Below are positions 19,357-27,998 of a stretch of 48,372 bases of DNA, piece by piece. This stretch comes from DASUUI01 sp964577965 (lineage in GTDB: Bacteria > Gemmatimonadota > Gemmatimonadetes > Gemmatimonadales > Gemmatimonadaceae). The stretch lies in the NCBI GenBank assembly GCA_964577965.1, contig CAZOAT010000011.1, forward strand, positions 1 through 48,372, in the 5' to 3' direction. The notes under the pieces were generated by a model, which saw only the letters and a program-made list of their open reading frames with translations, had not been told where the DNA came from and made no database searches. The translations under genes were made by a program, and so were the position numbers. Every line of letters begins with the position of its first letter. The stretch's first letter is position 1.

Positions 19357-20033
19357 ACCTTCTCGAGCTGCTCCCGATCGTGCTGCTCGGCGTTATCTGC
19401 GGTACTGACGTCGTGAGCTTTCCGCAGGCGATGATCTCCCGGCCCATCGTCGCGGCGACCGCCGCGGGCGCGCTGGGCGGCCATCCTGGAGACGGTCTCC
19501 TCATCGGTGCCGTGCTGGAGCTCATCGCCCTCGAGACGCTGCCGTTCGGCGCGTCACGCTATCCGGAATGGGGAACGGCGAGTGTGGTGGGTGGCGCATT
19601 GTTCGTTGATCAGGTGCCGCTCCCGGGTGCGCTGCCGCTGTGTTTGTTCGCCGCACTGTGTGCGGCGATGGTGAGTGGCTCGAGCATGGTTGCCATTCGC
19701 CGGCTGAACGGCCGCTGGGCGGGCCAGCTTCAGCACGAGCTGGAAAAGGGATCGCGTCGCGCGGTACTGCGCCTGCAAATGAGCGGACTTGCCGCCGACG
19801 TTCTCCGCGCTGCGATGGTGACGTTCGTCCTGATAGTCGTGCTCCGGCCCATCGTTTCCGCCGCTGCGAAGGTCTGGGCCGCCCCTGCAACGATGTCCAT
19901 CGCGATCGTGGTGGGGATTGCAACAGCGGTGGCGGGCGGCATCGTCTGGAACGCGCTGCCCGCCGGCAGCCGGCGGGTGCGGGCCGGCTTGATTGCCGCA
20001 GGGGTCGTGGCTGCCGTGGTGGTCGGCAGATGA
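19353..20033 (+). CDS. PTS EIIC component, mannose family
   Basis: 226-residue membrane protein with about six or seven hydrophobic segments. GTDVVSFPQAMISRPIVAA and GALGGHPGDGLLIGAVLELIALE match the conserved N-terminal region of mannose-type EIIC. It is shorter than well-studied ManY proteins (about 260 residues), mainly in the C-terminal half. With EIID it should form the sugar channel. Sugar specificity cannot be read. Confidence 0.87.
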   Translation: MNLLELLPIVLLGVICGTDVVSFPQAMISRPIVAATAAGALGGHPGDGLLIGAVLELIALETLPFGASRYPEWGTASVVGGALFVDQVPLPGALPLCLFAALCAAMVSGSSMVAIRRLNGRWAGQLQHELEKGSRRAVLRLQMSGLAADVLRAAMVTFVLIVVLRPIVSAAAKVWAAPATMSIAIVVGIATAVAGGIVWNALPAGSRRVRAGLIAAGVVAAVVVGR

Positions 20034-20785
20034 GGGCGCATCTCGTTTCCCCTATCACGTGGCTGAACACGTACCTGCGTCTGCTGGGCGTACAGAGCGC
20101 CTGGAATTACGAGACGCTGATCGGTAACGGCATCGCCTTCTCCGCGGAGCCTGCGCTCCGCTCGCTTCCCGGTGGCGTGGATGGCGTGGCGTACAGGGAG
20201 GCGCTTGCGCGCGAAGCACGCTACTTCAACGCTCATCCTTATCTTGCATCGGTGGCCGTCGGCGCGCTGGTTCGCGCTGAGCTCGACGGTGTCGAACCGG
20301 AAACGATCGAGCGGTTCCGGACCGCACTCTGCAGCCCCCTCGGTAGCCTTGGAGACCAGCTGGTCTGGGCCGCATGGCTGCCGTTCTGCTCGCTGCTGTC
20401 CCTGGCCGCGTTTGGCCTGGGTGCGTCGGCGCTCGTCGTCGTTCTGGTTTTTCTCCTGACGTACAACGTCGGGCACCTTGCGCTGCGCGCATGGGGGCTG
20501 GTGGTCGGATACAACCGCGGGCTCACCGTCGCCACCGCTCTCAACAATCAGTTCCTCAGGCACGCGCCGATGCACATCGCCCGCGCGGCCACCGTTCTGG
20601 CAGGGTTCGCCGTACCGCTCACGCTGCACCGCGCGGTCGGTGGCGAGCTATCGCTTGCACTGTACACGGCAGGCGCGGCGTTCGTGGGCGCGCTGCTGGT
20701 CGCGCGTGTCGCTGTCCGCTCTCAGGGATGGCGCGTGGCGCTCGGTCTCGTGGCGATTCTCGTCCTTTACGGGGTGATGCGATAA
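20030..20785 (+). CDS. PTS EIID component, mannose family
   Basis: 251 residues from ATG 20030, which overlaps the EIIC stop by four bases. The N-terminal part has SAWNYETLIGNGIAFSAEPAL and ARYFNAHPYLASVAVGALVR, matching the EIID family motifs (WNYERMQ..., FNTHP-like). GDQLVWAAWLPF is the conserved GD-x-x-x-W region. The C-terminus holds several membrane segments, and the final LVAILVLYGVM is a membrane helix. The gene completes the mannose-family permease. Its TAA shares a base with the HPr start. Confidence 0.88.
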   Translation: MRAHLVSPITWLNTYLRLLGVQSAWNYETLIGNGIAFSAEPALRSLPGGVDGVAYREALAREARYFNAHPYLASVAVGALVRAELDGVEPETIERFRTALCSPLGSLGDQLVWAAWLPFCSLLSLAAFGLGASALVVVLVFLLTYNVGHLALRAWGLVVGYNRGLTVATALNNQFLRHAPMHIARAATVLAGFAVPLTLHRAVGGELSLALYTAGAAFVGALLVARVAVRSQGWRVALGLVAILVLYGVMR

Positions 20786-21051
20786 TGATCGAGCGCGAAG
20801 TTCAGATCGAGAACAAGCTCGGCCTGCACGCCCGCCCCGCGGCGGAGGTCGTGAAGACGGCCGCGAAGTTCAAGAGCGACATCACCATCTGTCGCGATGA
20901 TCTCGAGGTGAACGGAAAAAGCATAATGGGCGTGATGATGCTCGCCGCCGAGCACGGCTCGCGGATTACACTCCGTGCCGACGGACCGGACGAGGAACAG
21001 GCCGTGGACGCGCTGTGTGAGCTCATCGCCAGCAAATTCAGGGAGACCTAG
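20785..21051 (+). CDS. ptsH: Phosphocarrier protein HPr
   Basis: 88 residues. His15 in LGLHARPAAE is the catalytic phosphate carrier, and Ser46 in NGKSIMGVMML is the HprK target. Both sites are intact, so HPr can act in transport and in Ser-P signalling. Its stop shares a base with the ptsI GTG. Confidence 0.96.
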   Translation: MIEREVQIENKLGLHARPAAEVVKTAAKFKSDITICRDDLEVNGKSIMGVMMLAAEHGSRITLRADGPDEEQAVDALCELIASKFRET

Positions 21052-22853
21052 TGCAGGCTCTCGTCGGCATGCCCGCGTCGCCGGGAATCGTGATTGGTCC
21101 CGTCCACCTCCTGCGGTGGGAGGTGCCCGACGTCCGGCATCGCATCATCCCGGACGAGCAGATCAAGGACGAGCTGGCGCGTTTTCACGACGCGCGTATG
21201 CGCGCCAGAGAACGGTTGCGCGGTGTCAGGACTCGAGTCGAGCGACAGGCGGGTGCCGAGGAGGCCGCGATCTTCGACGTGCAGGACTCCATGCTCGATG
21301 ATTCTGATCTCGTCAGCGGCGTCGAGTCTCTGGTCAGGCAGAACATCGGCGCGGAGAAGGCTTTCGACCTGGTAATGATGGAGCTCCGCCAGCATTTCGC
21401 CCGTCACCCGCAGCCAATGGTGCGGGAGCGTGTCGGCGATCTGATGGACCTGCACATCCGACTCCTTTCGCTCCTGATGGAGCTGCCGGATCACGATCCG
21501 GTTGACGTGCCGAAGGGTACCGGCGCGATTCTCGTCACCCACGATCTAACGCCAAGCCTGACGGTGCAACTGGATCGCGAGGCAATCGCGGGGATTGCGA
21601 CGGACGCCGGCACCCGCACGTCTCATGTCGCGATTCTCGCACGCTCGCTCGGGATCCCGGCGGTCGTCGGGTTGCGCGATGCTGCCGACCGGCTGCGCGG
21701 CCACGAGCAGCTGATCCTCGACGGGTCGTCCGGGCTGCTCATTGTGGATCCTGACGACCGCCAGATCAGCGCGTACATGGATCGCGCAGTGCGTGAGGCG
21801 GCGGACACCGCTGAGCTGTCGTACCTCGCGCTGGCGGAACCAGTCACGCTGGACGCCGTGCGGATTACGCTGCGCGCCAACGTTGATCTCCCGGATGAGG
21901 CCGAAGCGGCCGCGCATAGCGGCGCCGAGGGGGTCGGGCTCATGCGCACCGAGTTTCTGGTCGTCGGCCGGGCCACGATGCCCAGTGAGGACGAGCAGTA
22001 CGGTGAGTACCGCCGGGTAGTCGAGGCGTTCGCCGGACAGCCGGTGATCATCCGGACGTTCGACATTGGCGGCGACAAGCTTCCCGTAGGGGGCTATCCG
22101 GCGGAGGCGAATCCATTCCTCGGCTGGCGTGCGATCCGCATGTGCCTCGACGAGTCCGCACTGTTCAAGGATCAGCTGCGTGCATTGATGCGTGCCGCAG
22201 TGCACGGCGACGTGCGCATCATGCTTCCGCTCGTGGTCACCGTGGAAGAGGTGCACGAGACGCGGCGGCTCATCGCCGAAGCGGCAGCTGAGCTGGAACT
22301 TCGCGGCGCGGAGTATCGCCATCCGCTGCCACTGGGCGTCATGGTGGAGACGCCTGCAGCAGCGATCGCTGCGGACACGCTGGTGGATGCCTCCGACTTC
22401 TTCAGTATCGGAACCAACGATCTCGTTCAGTACACGCTGGCCGTGGATCGGGGCAACGCCAATCTGGCCTCGCGCTTCACTCCGCTGCACCCGTCGGTGC
22501 TGCGGCTCATCCGCCAAACCGTCGAGGTCGGCGAGCAGAACGGGGTGCACGTAGGCGTGTGCGGCGAGATGGCGTCCCAGCCGCTCATGGCATTTGCCCT
22601 GATCGGACTGGGAGTCCGGGAGCTGAGCGTCGCGCCGCGGTCGGTTCCGCTGGTGAAGCGCATAGTCCGTGGAGTGAGCGCTGAGGTGGCCCGGGAAGCT
22701 GCGGAAGCGGCATTGGCTAGTCCCACAGCGAAGGCCGCGCATGACGAACTCCGTCTCCGCCTCTTCTCTGCGTTCGGTGACGCGCCGTTCCTGGAGTACG
22801 GGTTGCCCGCGCACCTGGACGGAAATACCTTTGAGAGTTCCGGGGGCCCCTGA
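21051..22853 (+). CDS. ptsI: PTS enzyme I (phosphoenolpyruvate-protein phosphotransferase)
   Basis: Takes phosphate from PEP and passes it to HPr His15. 600 residues, a little longer than the usual 575. The active His192 lies in GTRTSHVAILARSLGIPAVVG-like sequence. The PEP-binding barrel has GAEGVGLMRTEFL, IRTFDIGGDKLP, SIGTNDLVQYTLAVDRGN and VGVCGEMAS with the catalytic Cys. GTG start. It closes the thirteen-gene run that began at ribD. The 100 bases before metK carry only a small hairpin. Confidence 0.96.
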   Translation: MQALVGMPASPGIVIGPVHLLRWEVPDVRHRIIPDEQIKDELARFHDARMRARERLRGVRTRVERQAGAEEAAIFDVQDSMLDDSDLVSGVESLVRQNIGAEKAFDLVMMELRQHFARHPQPMVRERVGDLMDLHIRLLSLLMELPDHDPVDVPKGTGAILVTHDLTPSLTVQLDREAIAGIATDAGTRTSHVAILARSLGIPAVVGLRDAADRLRGHEQLILDGSSGLLIVDPDDRQISAYMDRAVREAADTAELSYLALAEPVTLDAVRITLRANVDLPDEAEAAAHSGAEGVGLMRTEFLVVGRATMPSEDEQYGEYRRVVEAFAGQPVIIRTFDIGGDKLPVGGYPAEANPFLGWRAIRMCLDESALFKDQLRALMRAAVHGDVRIMLPLVVTVEEVHETRRLIAEAAAELELRGAEYRHPLPLGVMVETPAAAIAADTLVDASDFFSIGTNDLVQYTLAVDRGNANLASRFTPLHPSVLRLIRQTVEVGEQNGVHVGVCGEMASQPLMAFALIGLGVRELSVAPRSVPLVKRIVRGVSAEVAREAAEAALASPTAKAAHDELRLRLFSAFGDAPFLEYGLPAHLDGNTFESSGGP

Positions 22854-22898
22854 GGGCCGTCATCCCCAGCGCCCGCAGCTTTCCAGCACTTTGCGACC

Positions 22899-22920
22899 GC
22901 CGGCAGCGTCTGTTGCCGGC
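22899..22920 (+). other. Hairpin between ptsI and metK
   Basis: A perfect 7-bp stem (GCCGGCA / TGCCGGC) with an 8-base loop lies 45 bases after the ptsI stop and 33 before the metK start. No run of T follows, so it is not a standard intrinsic terminator. It may be a weak terminator, a processing site or chance in GC-rich DNA. Confidence 0.35.
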
Positions 22921-22953
22921 ATTGTCATTACTGCGACCCATCACTCCGCCTAC

Positions 22954-24120
22954 GTGCATCACCCCCGCCTCTTCACATCCGAATCGGTCACTGAAGGTCA
23001 CCCCGACAAGATCGCTGACCAGATCTCCGACGCCATACTGGACGCGATCCTTGCCGAAGATCCATTGGCGCGCGTCGCCTGCGAGACGCTCGTAACGACG
23101 GGAATGGCCTGTGTCGCAGGTGAGATCACGACCGAGACGTGGGTCGACATTCCGGAGATAGTTCGCGGCACGATCGAGCGCATCGGTTACACGGACGCCG
23201 GGTACGGCTTCGATTCCAAGACGTGCGCCGTCATCAGTACAATCGGCAAGCAGTCGCCGGACATAGCGCAGGGCGTGGATAGCGGCGGGGCCGGGGACCA
23301 GGGAATGATGTTCGGATATGCGAGCGACGAGACGGAAGAACTGATGCCCATGCCCATACTGCTCGCGCATCAGCTCACCCACCGGCTGGCTGAGCGTAGA
23401 CGCGATGGTGCCGGCGACTGGCTGCGGCCGGACGGCAAGGCACAGGTGAGTGTGAGATACGATGGTGACCGACCAGTCGCCGTGGAGACCGTCGTGATCT
23501 CCACGCAGCATGCGGCGCACATGAGTCAGAAGGACATCGTTGAGCGGATTATCAGAGACGTGATCGAGCCGATCGTGCCCGCGGGGCTGAGGACCAGCGG
23601 CGTGAAGTACCACATCAACCCGACTGGCCGCTTCGTCGTCGGCGGTCCGCAGGGCGACGCCGGCCTCACCGGTCGCAAGATCATCGTGGACACCTACGGT
23701 GGAATGGGGCGGCATGGCGGCGGCGCATTCAGCGGCAAGGACCCGTCCAAGGTGGACCGGTCAGCATCCTACGCAGCGCGCTGGGTGGCCAAGAACATCG
23801 TCGCTGCAGGGCTCGCACGTCGTTGCGAGGTTCAGCTGGCGTATGCCATCGGGGTTGCGCAGCCGGTCTCGGTGATGCTCGAGACGTTCGGTACGGCCAC
23901 TGTGGAGGAGCAGAAGATCATCGACGCCATCGACGCAGTCTTCGATCTGACTCCCGGCGGCATCATTGCCGCACTCGATCTGCGGAAACCGATCTATACG
24001 CCCACGGCGGCCTATGGCCACTTCGGGCGCACGCCACGGCCCGGAGCGCGCGGCGGCACGCTCTTTTCCTGGGAGCGGACGGACCGGGCCGACGATTTGC
24101 GGGAGCGCGCCGGAGCCTGA
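22954..24120 (+). CDS. metK: S-adenosylmethionine synthetase
   Basis: Makes S-adenosylmethionine from methionine and ATP. 388 residues from GTG 22954, the family length. The start LFTSESVTEGHPDKIADQIS, the motif GGAGDQGMMFGYA, and the P-loop-like GGGAFSGKDPSKVDRS are diagnostic. A longer in-frame reading from 22741 overlaps ptsI and adds nonsense, so I reject it. I see no SAM riboswitch core upstream. Confidence 0.95.
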   Translation: MHHPRLFTSESVTEGHPDKIADQISDAILDAILAEDPLARVACETLVTTGMACVAGEITTETWVDIPEIVRGTIERIGYTDAGYGFDSKTCAVISTIGKQSPDIAQGVDSGGAGDQGMMFGYASDETEELMPMPILLAHQLTHRLAERRRDGAGDWLRPDGKAQVSVRYDGDRPVAVETVVISTQHAAHMSQKDIVERIIRDVIEPIVPAGLRTSGVKYHINPTGRFVVGGPQGDAGLTGRKIIVDTYGGMGRHGGGAFSGKDPSKVDRSASYAARWVAKNIVAAGLARRCEVQLAYAIGVAQPVSVMLETFGTATVEEQKIIDAIDAVFDLTPGGIIAALDLRKPIYTPTAAYGHFGRTPRPGARGGTLFSWERTDRADDLRERAGA

Positions 24121-24175
24121 GAGCTACCCTCCGCACTGACGGTATCGGTTCCCGCGACCAAGGGTATATGTTGGG

Positions 24176-24715
24176 ATGATGGAGCTCATTGAAGTAGACG
24201 TGATGCGGCTGGGACTCGACCGCGGGTCCAACTCGTATGTCGTGATCCTGCAGGAGAAGGGTGGACGGCGGCTGCTCCCGATATGGATCGGGCAGGCGGA
24301 AGCCGAGTCCATCGTGATCGAGATGAGCCACATGAAACGCGAGCGTCCGCTGACTCACGATCTTTGCAAGAATCTCATTCTCGGCATGGGGGGTGCGCTC
24401 CGGCGGGTCAACATCACCAAGGTGCAGAACCGCACCTTCTACGCTGAGCTGCACATCGCCATGAACGGCGGCATGGTGCACATCGATGCACGGCCATCCG
24501 ACAGCATCGCCATCGCGCTCCGTTTCGCCGCCCCGATCTTCGCCCAGCAGTCGCTGCTCACCGCGCTTCTGGTCGAGGACGAAGAGGGTGAGACATCGAT
24601 CTCCCAGGAGTTCTCGGTCGAGTCAGCGGAGCCGCTCCCGGACAATGACGCGGAGTCGCTGAAACAGTATCTGGAGAATCTGCGACCCGAGGATTTTGGC
24701 AAGTTCAACATGTAG
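24176..24715 (+). CDS. Bifunctional nuclease (BFN/DUF151) family protein
   Basis: 179 residues from ATG 24176 (a second ATG follows at once). The BFN domain fills residues 1-135: PIWIGQAEAESIVIEM, RPLTHDL, and the acidic/serine motif HIDARPSDSIAIALR. The C-terminal 45 residues are acidic and end in YLENLRPEDFGKFNM, common in this family. Some plant and bacterial members have nuclease activity, but the role in most bacteria is unknown. It follows metK after 55 bases and overlaps or abuts the next gene. Confidence 0.88.
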   Translation: MMELIEVDVMRLGLDRGSNSYVVILQEKGGRRLLPIWIGQAEAESIVIEMSHMKRERPLTHDLCKNLILGMGGALRRVNITKVQNRTFYAELHIAMNGGMVHIDARPSDSIAIALRFAAPIFAQQSLLTALLVEDEEGETSISQEFSVESAEPLPDNDAESLKQYLENLRPEDFGKFNM

Positions 24716-24731
24716 CGGAGGGGGCCGCTCC

Positions 24732-25712
24732 CTGCATCGGGCGGTGCTCGCGGTTACCACCTTCTGGATTGCAGTATCCGCCGCGACCCGGGCGGCCGAT
24801 GCGCAGCCGGGCGTGCATGGGGATGTACACACCGTTTCCGGCCGCGTCCTCCGCCCAGCTACGGCTGACCTGGAACCCGTGACGGGTCAGTGGGTCGTTC
24901 TCCATCGACTTGGTTCCGATCGCGCCGGACCAATCGACTCGATGCGCACCGATGCACGCGGCGCATACGAGTTCCGGTACAGGCCGTTCGGAGACGAACA
25001 GGCACTGTACTTCGCTGCGGCGTTGCATGGCGGCGTCGCTTACTTCACTCCGCCGCTGACGGATCATGTCGTGCGGGGCGAGACGGCCGAGATTGTGGTG
25101 TACGACACCACCACTCGTGACATACCGATCACCGTGCGGGGCCGACACCTCGTGGTCTCAGCGGCCGGCGCGGACGAGATGCGGACTGTCCTCGAGGTGT
25201 ACGAGCTCTCGAACGACACGACGCTGACGCGCGTCAGTCCGGCACGCGGCTCACCCCCGACGTGGACCGCTCTGCTTCCAGCCGCCGCACGTAACCCGAG
25301 GGTGAACGACGGCGACATCCCGGCGGACGCGGTGCTGTTCGAGGGCGGCGAGGTCAGGGTGATCGCGCCGCTCCCTCCGGGCGTGAAGCAGCTTGCCTAC
25401 GCGTACTCGTTGCCTGCGTCGCTGTTCCCGCTGTCCGTCCCACTCACGACGGCGGCCGACATTCTCGAGGTGCTGGTGGAGGATCCCGGCGGGGCGGCGA
25501 GCGGTGCGCGCCTTGCCGAGTCGGAGCGGGTAATCGTGGATGGCCGCCGCTTCCGGCGCTTCATCGCGCAAGAGGTGCCGGCCGGGCAGGTCGTGACAGT
25601 TGAGGTTCCCCGCGCCGGCGATGGCTGGCGTGAGCGGTACCTGCTGGGGATAACGCTGCTGGTCGGGAGCGCTATGGTGATCGCGCTTGCGCAGGCATTC
25701 AGGCGAACATAG
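24732..25712 (+). CDS. Secreted, C-terminally anchored carboxypeptidase-regulatory-like protein
   Basis: About 326 residues with a signal peptide (AVLAVTTFWIAVSAATRAADA), a transthyretin-like/carboxypeptidase regulatory domain (HTVSGRVLRP ... SMRTDARGAYEFRYRPFG), further beta-rich sequence, and a membrane helix near the C-terminus (LLGITLLVGSAMVIALAQAF) before FRRT. It probably faces the periplasm. The start is unsettled. CTG 24732 sits 8 bases after GGAGGGGG and gives a proper signal peptide. TTG 24696 would overlap the previous gene by 20 bases, and GTG 24744 removes the positive charge. I recognise no specific function. Confidence 0.62.
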   Translation: MHRAVLAVTTFWIAVSAATRAADAQPGVHGDVHTVSGRVLRPATADLEPVTGQWVVLHRLGSDRAGPIDSMRTDARGAYEFRYRPFGDEQALYFAAALHGGVAYFTPPLTDHVVRGETAEIVVYDTTTRDIPITVRGRHLVVSAAGADEMRTVLEVYELSNDTTLTRVSPARGSPPTWTALLPAAARNPRVNDGDIPADAVLFEGGEVRVIAPLPPGVKQLAYAYSLPASLFPLSVPLTTAADILEVLVEDPGGAASGARLAESERVIVDGRRFRRFIAQEVPAGQVVTVEVPRAGDGWRERYLLGITLLVGSAMVIALAQAFRRT

Positions 25713-25716
25713 GATT

Positions 25717-25828
25717 TGAGCTGTAGAGACCGGCAACAACTGCGAACTGCAAAGCTGCCATCTGATAGCTGATGGCTCTCGGCTGGATTTTCAGCTGGCA
25801 GCTCGCCGCTGGTAGCCGGTAGCTGTAG
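25717..25828. repeat. AGCTG-rich degenerate repeat tract
   Basis: The stretch between the gene ending at 25712 and the riboswitch holds many partial copies of AGCTG/GCTGATAGCTGATGGCT-type words (GAGCTGTAG, AAAGCTGCC, ATAGCTGATGGCT, TCAGCTGGCAGCT, GTAGCTGTAG). The spacing is irregular and some words are palindromic, so local hairpins are possible. It encodes nothing that I can see. Confidence 0.5.
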
Positions 25829-25834
25829 TTCTAA

Positions 25835-25986
25835 CGCGGACGGGAGCCACGGAAGCCGGTGAGATGCCGGCGCGGCCCCGCCACTGTATCGGGCAGCAAC
25901 GCGCGCTCGTAGGACCACTGGCCCGCAGCACGCGGCCGGGAAGGTGAGCGCTGCGGCCCGAAGCCAGGAGACGACTTCCGTCCGCG
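25835..25986 (+). ncRNA. Cobalamin (B12) riboswitch aptamer
   Basis: Contains the conserved cobalamin aptamer blocks in order: GGAAGCCGGTGAGATGCCGG (25851-25870), the B12-box region CGCGGCCCCGCCACTGTATC (25871-25890), CCACTGGCCCGCAGCACGC with CGGCCGGGAAGG (about 25915-25944), and CCCGAAGCCAGGAGAC (25957-25972). A perfect 9-bp outer stem closes it (CGCGGACGG at 25835-25843 with CCGTCCGCG at 25978-25986). It lies 102 bases before btuF, the first gene of a B12 uptake operon, so high cobalamin should reduce expression. Confidence 0.95.
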
Positions 25987-26052
25987 CCACGATCAGGACC
26001 CTCGGGGGAGGGTCGGTGGCGTTGCGCGCCTGGGATTCCGGGTGACGTGACC

Positions 26053-26082
26053 TGCGGATGCTCTCCCGCACATGCGCGGAGG
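26053..26082 (+). promoter_or_regulatory. Candidate riboswitch expression platform: alternative hairpins over the btuF Shine-Dalgarno
   Basis: CTCCCGC (26063-26069) can pair with GCG-C-GGAG (26074-26081, one bulge), hiding the Shine-Dalgarno GGAGG at 26078-26082 seven bases before the btuF ATG. The same CCGCA (26066-26070) can instead pair with TGCGG (26053-26057), which frees the site. The two stems exclude each other, as expected for translational control. No energy calculation was done. Confidence 0.5.
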
Positions 26083-26088
26083 CTGTCC

Positions 26089-27009
26089 ATGCCCAACTCG
26101 AGAAGCGCGGTTCGCGTCGGCGGCTGGGTAACGCTCGCGGTTGTACTCACGCTGGCGGGGTGTGGTCCGCGGGAAGAGCCTGCCAGAGCGGTGACCGACA
26201 CGGCCGCACCGCCCCCGCCGGTGGATGACTTCCGGCACGACGCTCCTCGCGGGGATGCCAGACGCATCGTTTCGCTCAACCCCGCCACGACCGAGCTGCT
26301 GCTCGCGCTCGGCGCTGGAGATCGCCTCGTCGGTCGCACGTCGTGGGACCTGTACTCCCCGGCCGTGCGGCGCGTGCGCGATCTCGGCAACGGGATTCGC
26401 CCGAACGTCGAAGCGGTGCTGGAAACGCGACCCGATCTCGTCATCCTCTACGGCAGCGAGGACAATGTGATCGCCGCTCAGCGGCTGCGTGACGCCGACG
26501 TCGCCACGCTCTCGCTCAAACTCGACCGTATCTCTCAGTTCGAGCGTGCGGCGCTGCTGGTCGGAGCTGCTGTAGGTCGGGAAGACCGCGCGCGGGTGAT
26601 CGTGGACAGCGTCCATCGAACGCTCGATAGCGTGCGTGCGGCGGTCGCGGAGATGGAACGGCCGCGTGCGTTCTGGCACGTATGGGATGCACCGATCATC
26701 ACGATAGGTCGCGGCAGCTTCCTCCACGAGCTGCTTGAGATCGCCGGCGCCGAGAACGTGTACGCCGACGTGGGAGCGCCATCGCCGCGCGTCGAGCTCG
26801 AAGACATTGCCCGCCGGGATCCCGCGGTCGTCCTCGCAGGACCCGTCGGTGCACGGAGGATTCGCTCGGAACAGCGATGGCGTGCAGTGCGCGCTGTCAG
26901 GAATGACCGCGTCCTGCTGGTGGACACGAATCTTGTGGCGAGGCCTTCCGTCCGCTTGGGTGAGGCCGCCGTTTCGCTCGCGCGCCTGCTTCATCCTGGA
27001 TCCCTTTGA
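26089..27009 (+). CDS. btuF: Cobalamin-binding lipoprotein of the B12 ABC importer
   Basis: 306-residue periplasmic binding protein. A lipoprotein signal peptide ends in LTLAGC with the lipidated Cys25. After a Pro-rich linker, the class III binding fold begins RRIVSLNPATTELLLALGAG and continues RPNVEAVLETRPDLVI, the BtuF/FhuD pattern. ATG 26089 has GGAGG at 26078-26082. The cobalamin riboswitch in the leader and the downstream btuC, btuD and btuB identify the substrate better than the sequence alone. The stop overlaps the TTG of btuC. Confidence 0.9.
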   Translation: MPNSRSAVRVGGWVTLAVVLTLAGCGPREEPARAVTDTAAPPPPVDDFRHDAPRGDARRIVSLNPATTELLLALGAGDRLVGRTSWDLYSPAVRRVRDLGNGIRPNVEAVLETRPDLVILYGSEDNVIAAQRLRDADVATLSLKLDRISQFERAALLVGAAVGREDRARVIVDSVHRTLDSVRAAVAEMERPRAFWHVWDAPIITIGRGSFLHELLEIAGAENVYADVGAPSPRVELEDIARRDPAVVLAGPVGARRIRSEQRWRAVRAVRNDRVLLVDTNLVARPSVRLGEAAVSLARLLHPGSL

Positions 27010-27998
27010 TCACTCACCGGCCCTGGCACTGGCCTGCCGCAGTCGCTGCACTACTGCTGGTCGCGGCGCTCGGAATCGCTTTCGGGACCGTCCGACTGAG
27101 CATCGCGGAGGTTTTCGCCGGTGCGGCAGGCACCGGTGATCCGCTGCATGTCACTATCGTGCAGACGCTCCGCGGTCCGCGTGTTCTGCTGGCAGCGCTG
27201 GTTGGAGCCGGACTGGCAATGAGCGGCGCGTCGCTGCAGGGCGTGCTTCGCAATGCACTCGCCGAGCCGTATCTCCTTGGCGTCTCCGGCGGCGCAGCGG
27301 TGGGTGCGGTGATAGCATACGCGTCAGGGCTGAGCGGTTACGCTCTGCTGGCGCTTGCAGCGTTTGCAGGCTCGCTCACCGCAGTTGGTGCGACGCTGCT
27401 TGCCGCGCGCGCGGCCGGGCATGGTGCGCGCGGCGACCCACGGACGCTGTTGATGGCTGGAGTCGTGGTTGGTGCGTTCGCTAACGCAGCGATCATGATC
27501 GCGCTCGCGAACGCGCCGGGCAACACGGTGCGCAGTGCACTGTGGTGGATGATGGGGTCAGCGGCAGATGCGACCTGGATGACCGGCGCCGCGCTGGCGC
27601 TCACGCTTGCAATCGGCGGTGGTTCTCTCGTTGCGGTCGCACGTGACATCGACGCGCTCGCGCTCGGCGACGAGGCGGCCGCTGCGCTCGGCGTGAATGT
27701 GGACCGCGCCGCGCCGCGGATCTACCTGCTGGCTTCACTCGTTGCCGCTGCGACTGTTGCGGCAGTCGGACTGGTTGGATTTGTCGGTCTCATCGTACCG
27801 CACGTTGTTCGCGCGGTCGGCATCAGGCGGCACCGTACGCTCCTCCTCGGCGCGGCGGTCGTTGGTGCCACCCTCGTGATCGCAGCCGACACCGTCGCCC
27901 GCGTCGCGCTGCCGCCGGCCGAACTGCCCCTGGGAGCGGTTACCGCGATTCTCGGCGTTCCATTCTTTCTGGCTCAGCTCCGGCGATTCCGCGCATGA
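27006..27998 (+). CDS. btuC: Cobalamin ABC transporter permease
   Basis: 330-residue FecCD-family permease with about ten membrane helices. Family motifs: GAGLAMSGASLQGVLRNALA, PYLLGVSGGAAVGA and GFVGLIVPHVVR; the last is the conserved loop region near the coupling helix. Start is a TTG at 27006, which overlaps the btuF stop by four bases. It overlaps btuD by four bases (ATGA). Confidence 0.9.
   Translation: MITHRPWHWPAAVAALLLVAALGIAFGTVRLSIAEVFAGAAGTGDPLHVTIVQTLRGPRVLLAALVGAGLAMSGASLQGVLRNALAEPYLLGVSGGAAVGAVIAYASGLSGYALLALAAFAGSLTAVGATLLAARAAGHGARGDPRTLLMAGVVVGAFANAAIMIALANAPGNTVRSALWWMMGSAADATWMTGAALALTLAIGGGSLVAVARDIDALALGDEAAAALGVNVDRAAPRIYLLASLVAAATVAAVGLVGFVGLIVPHVVRAVGIRRHRTLLLGAAVVGATLVIAADTVARVALPPAELPLGAVTAILGVPFFLAQLRRFRA

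Noticed and set aside
22854..22953. SAM riboswitch upstream of metK
   Set aside because: Only 100 bases are available, and none of the SAM-I, SAM-II or SAM/SAH conserved cores can be recognised; only a 7-bp hairpin is present.
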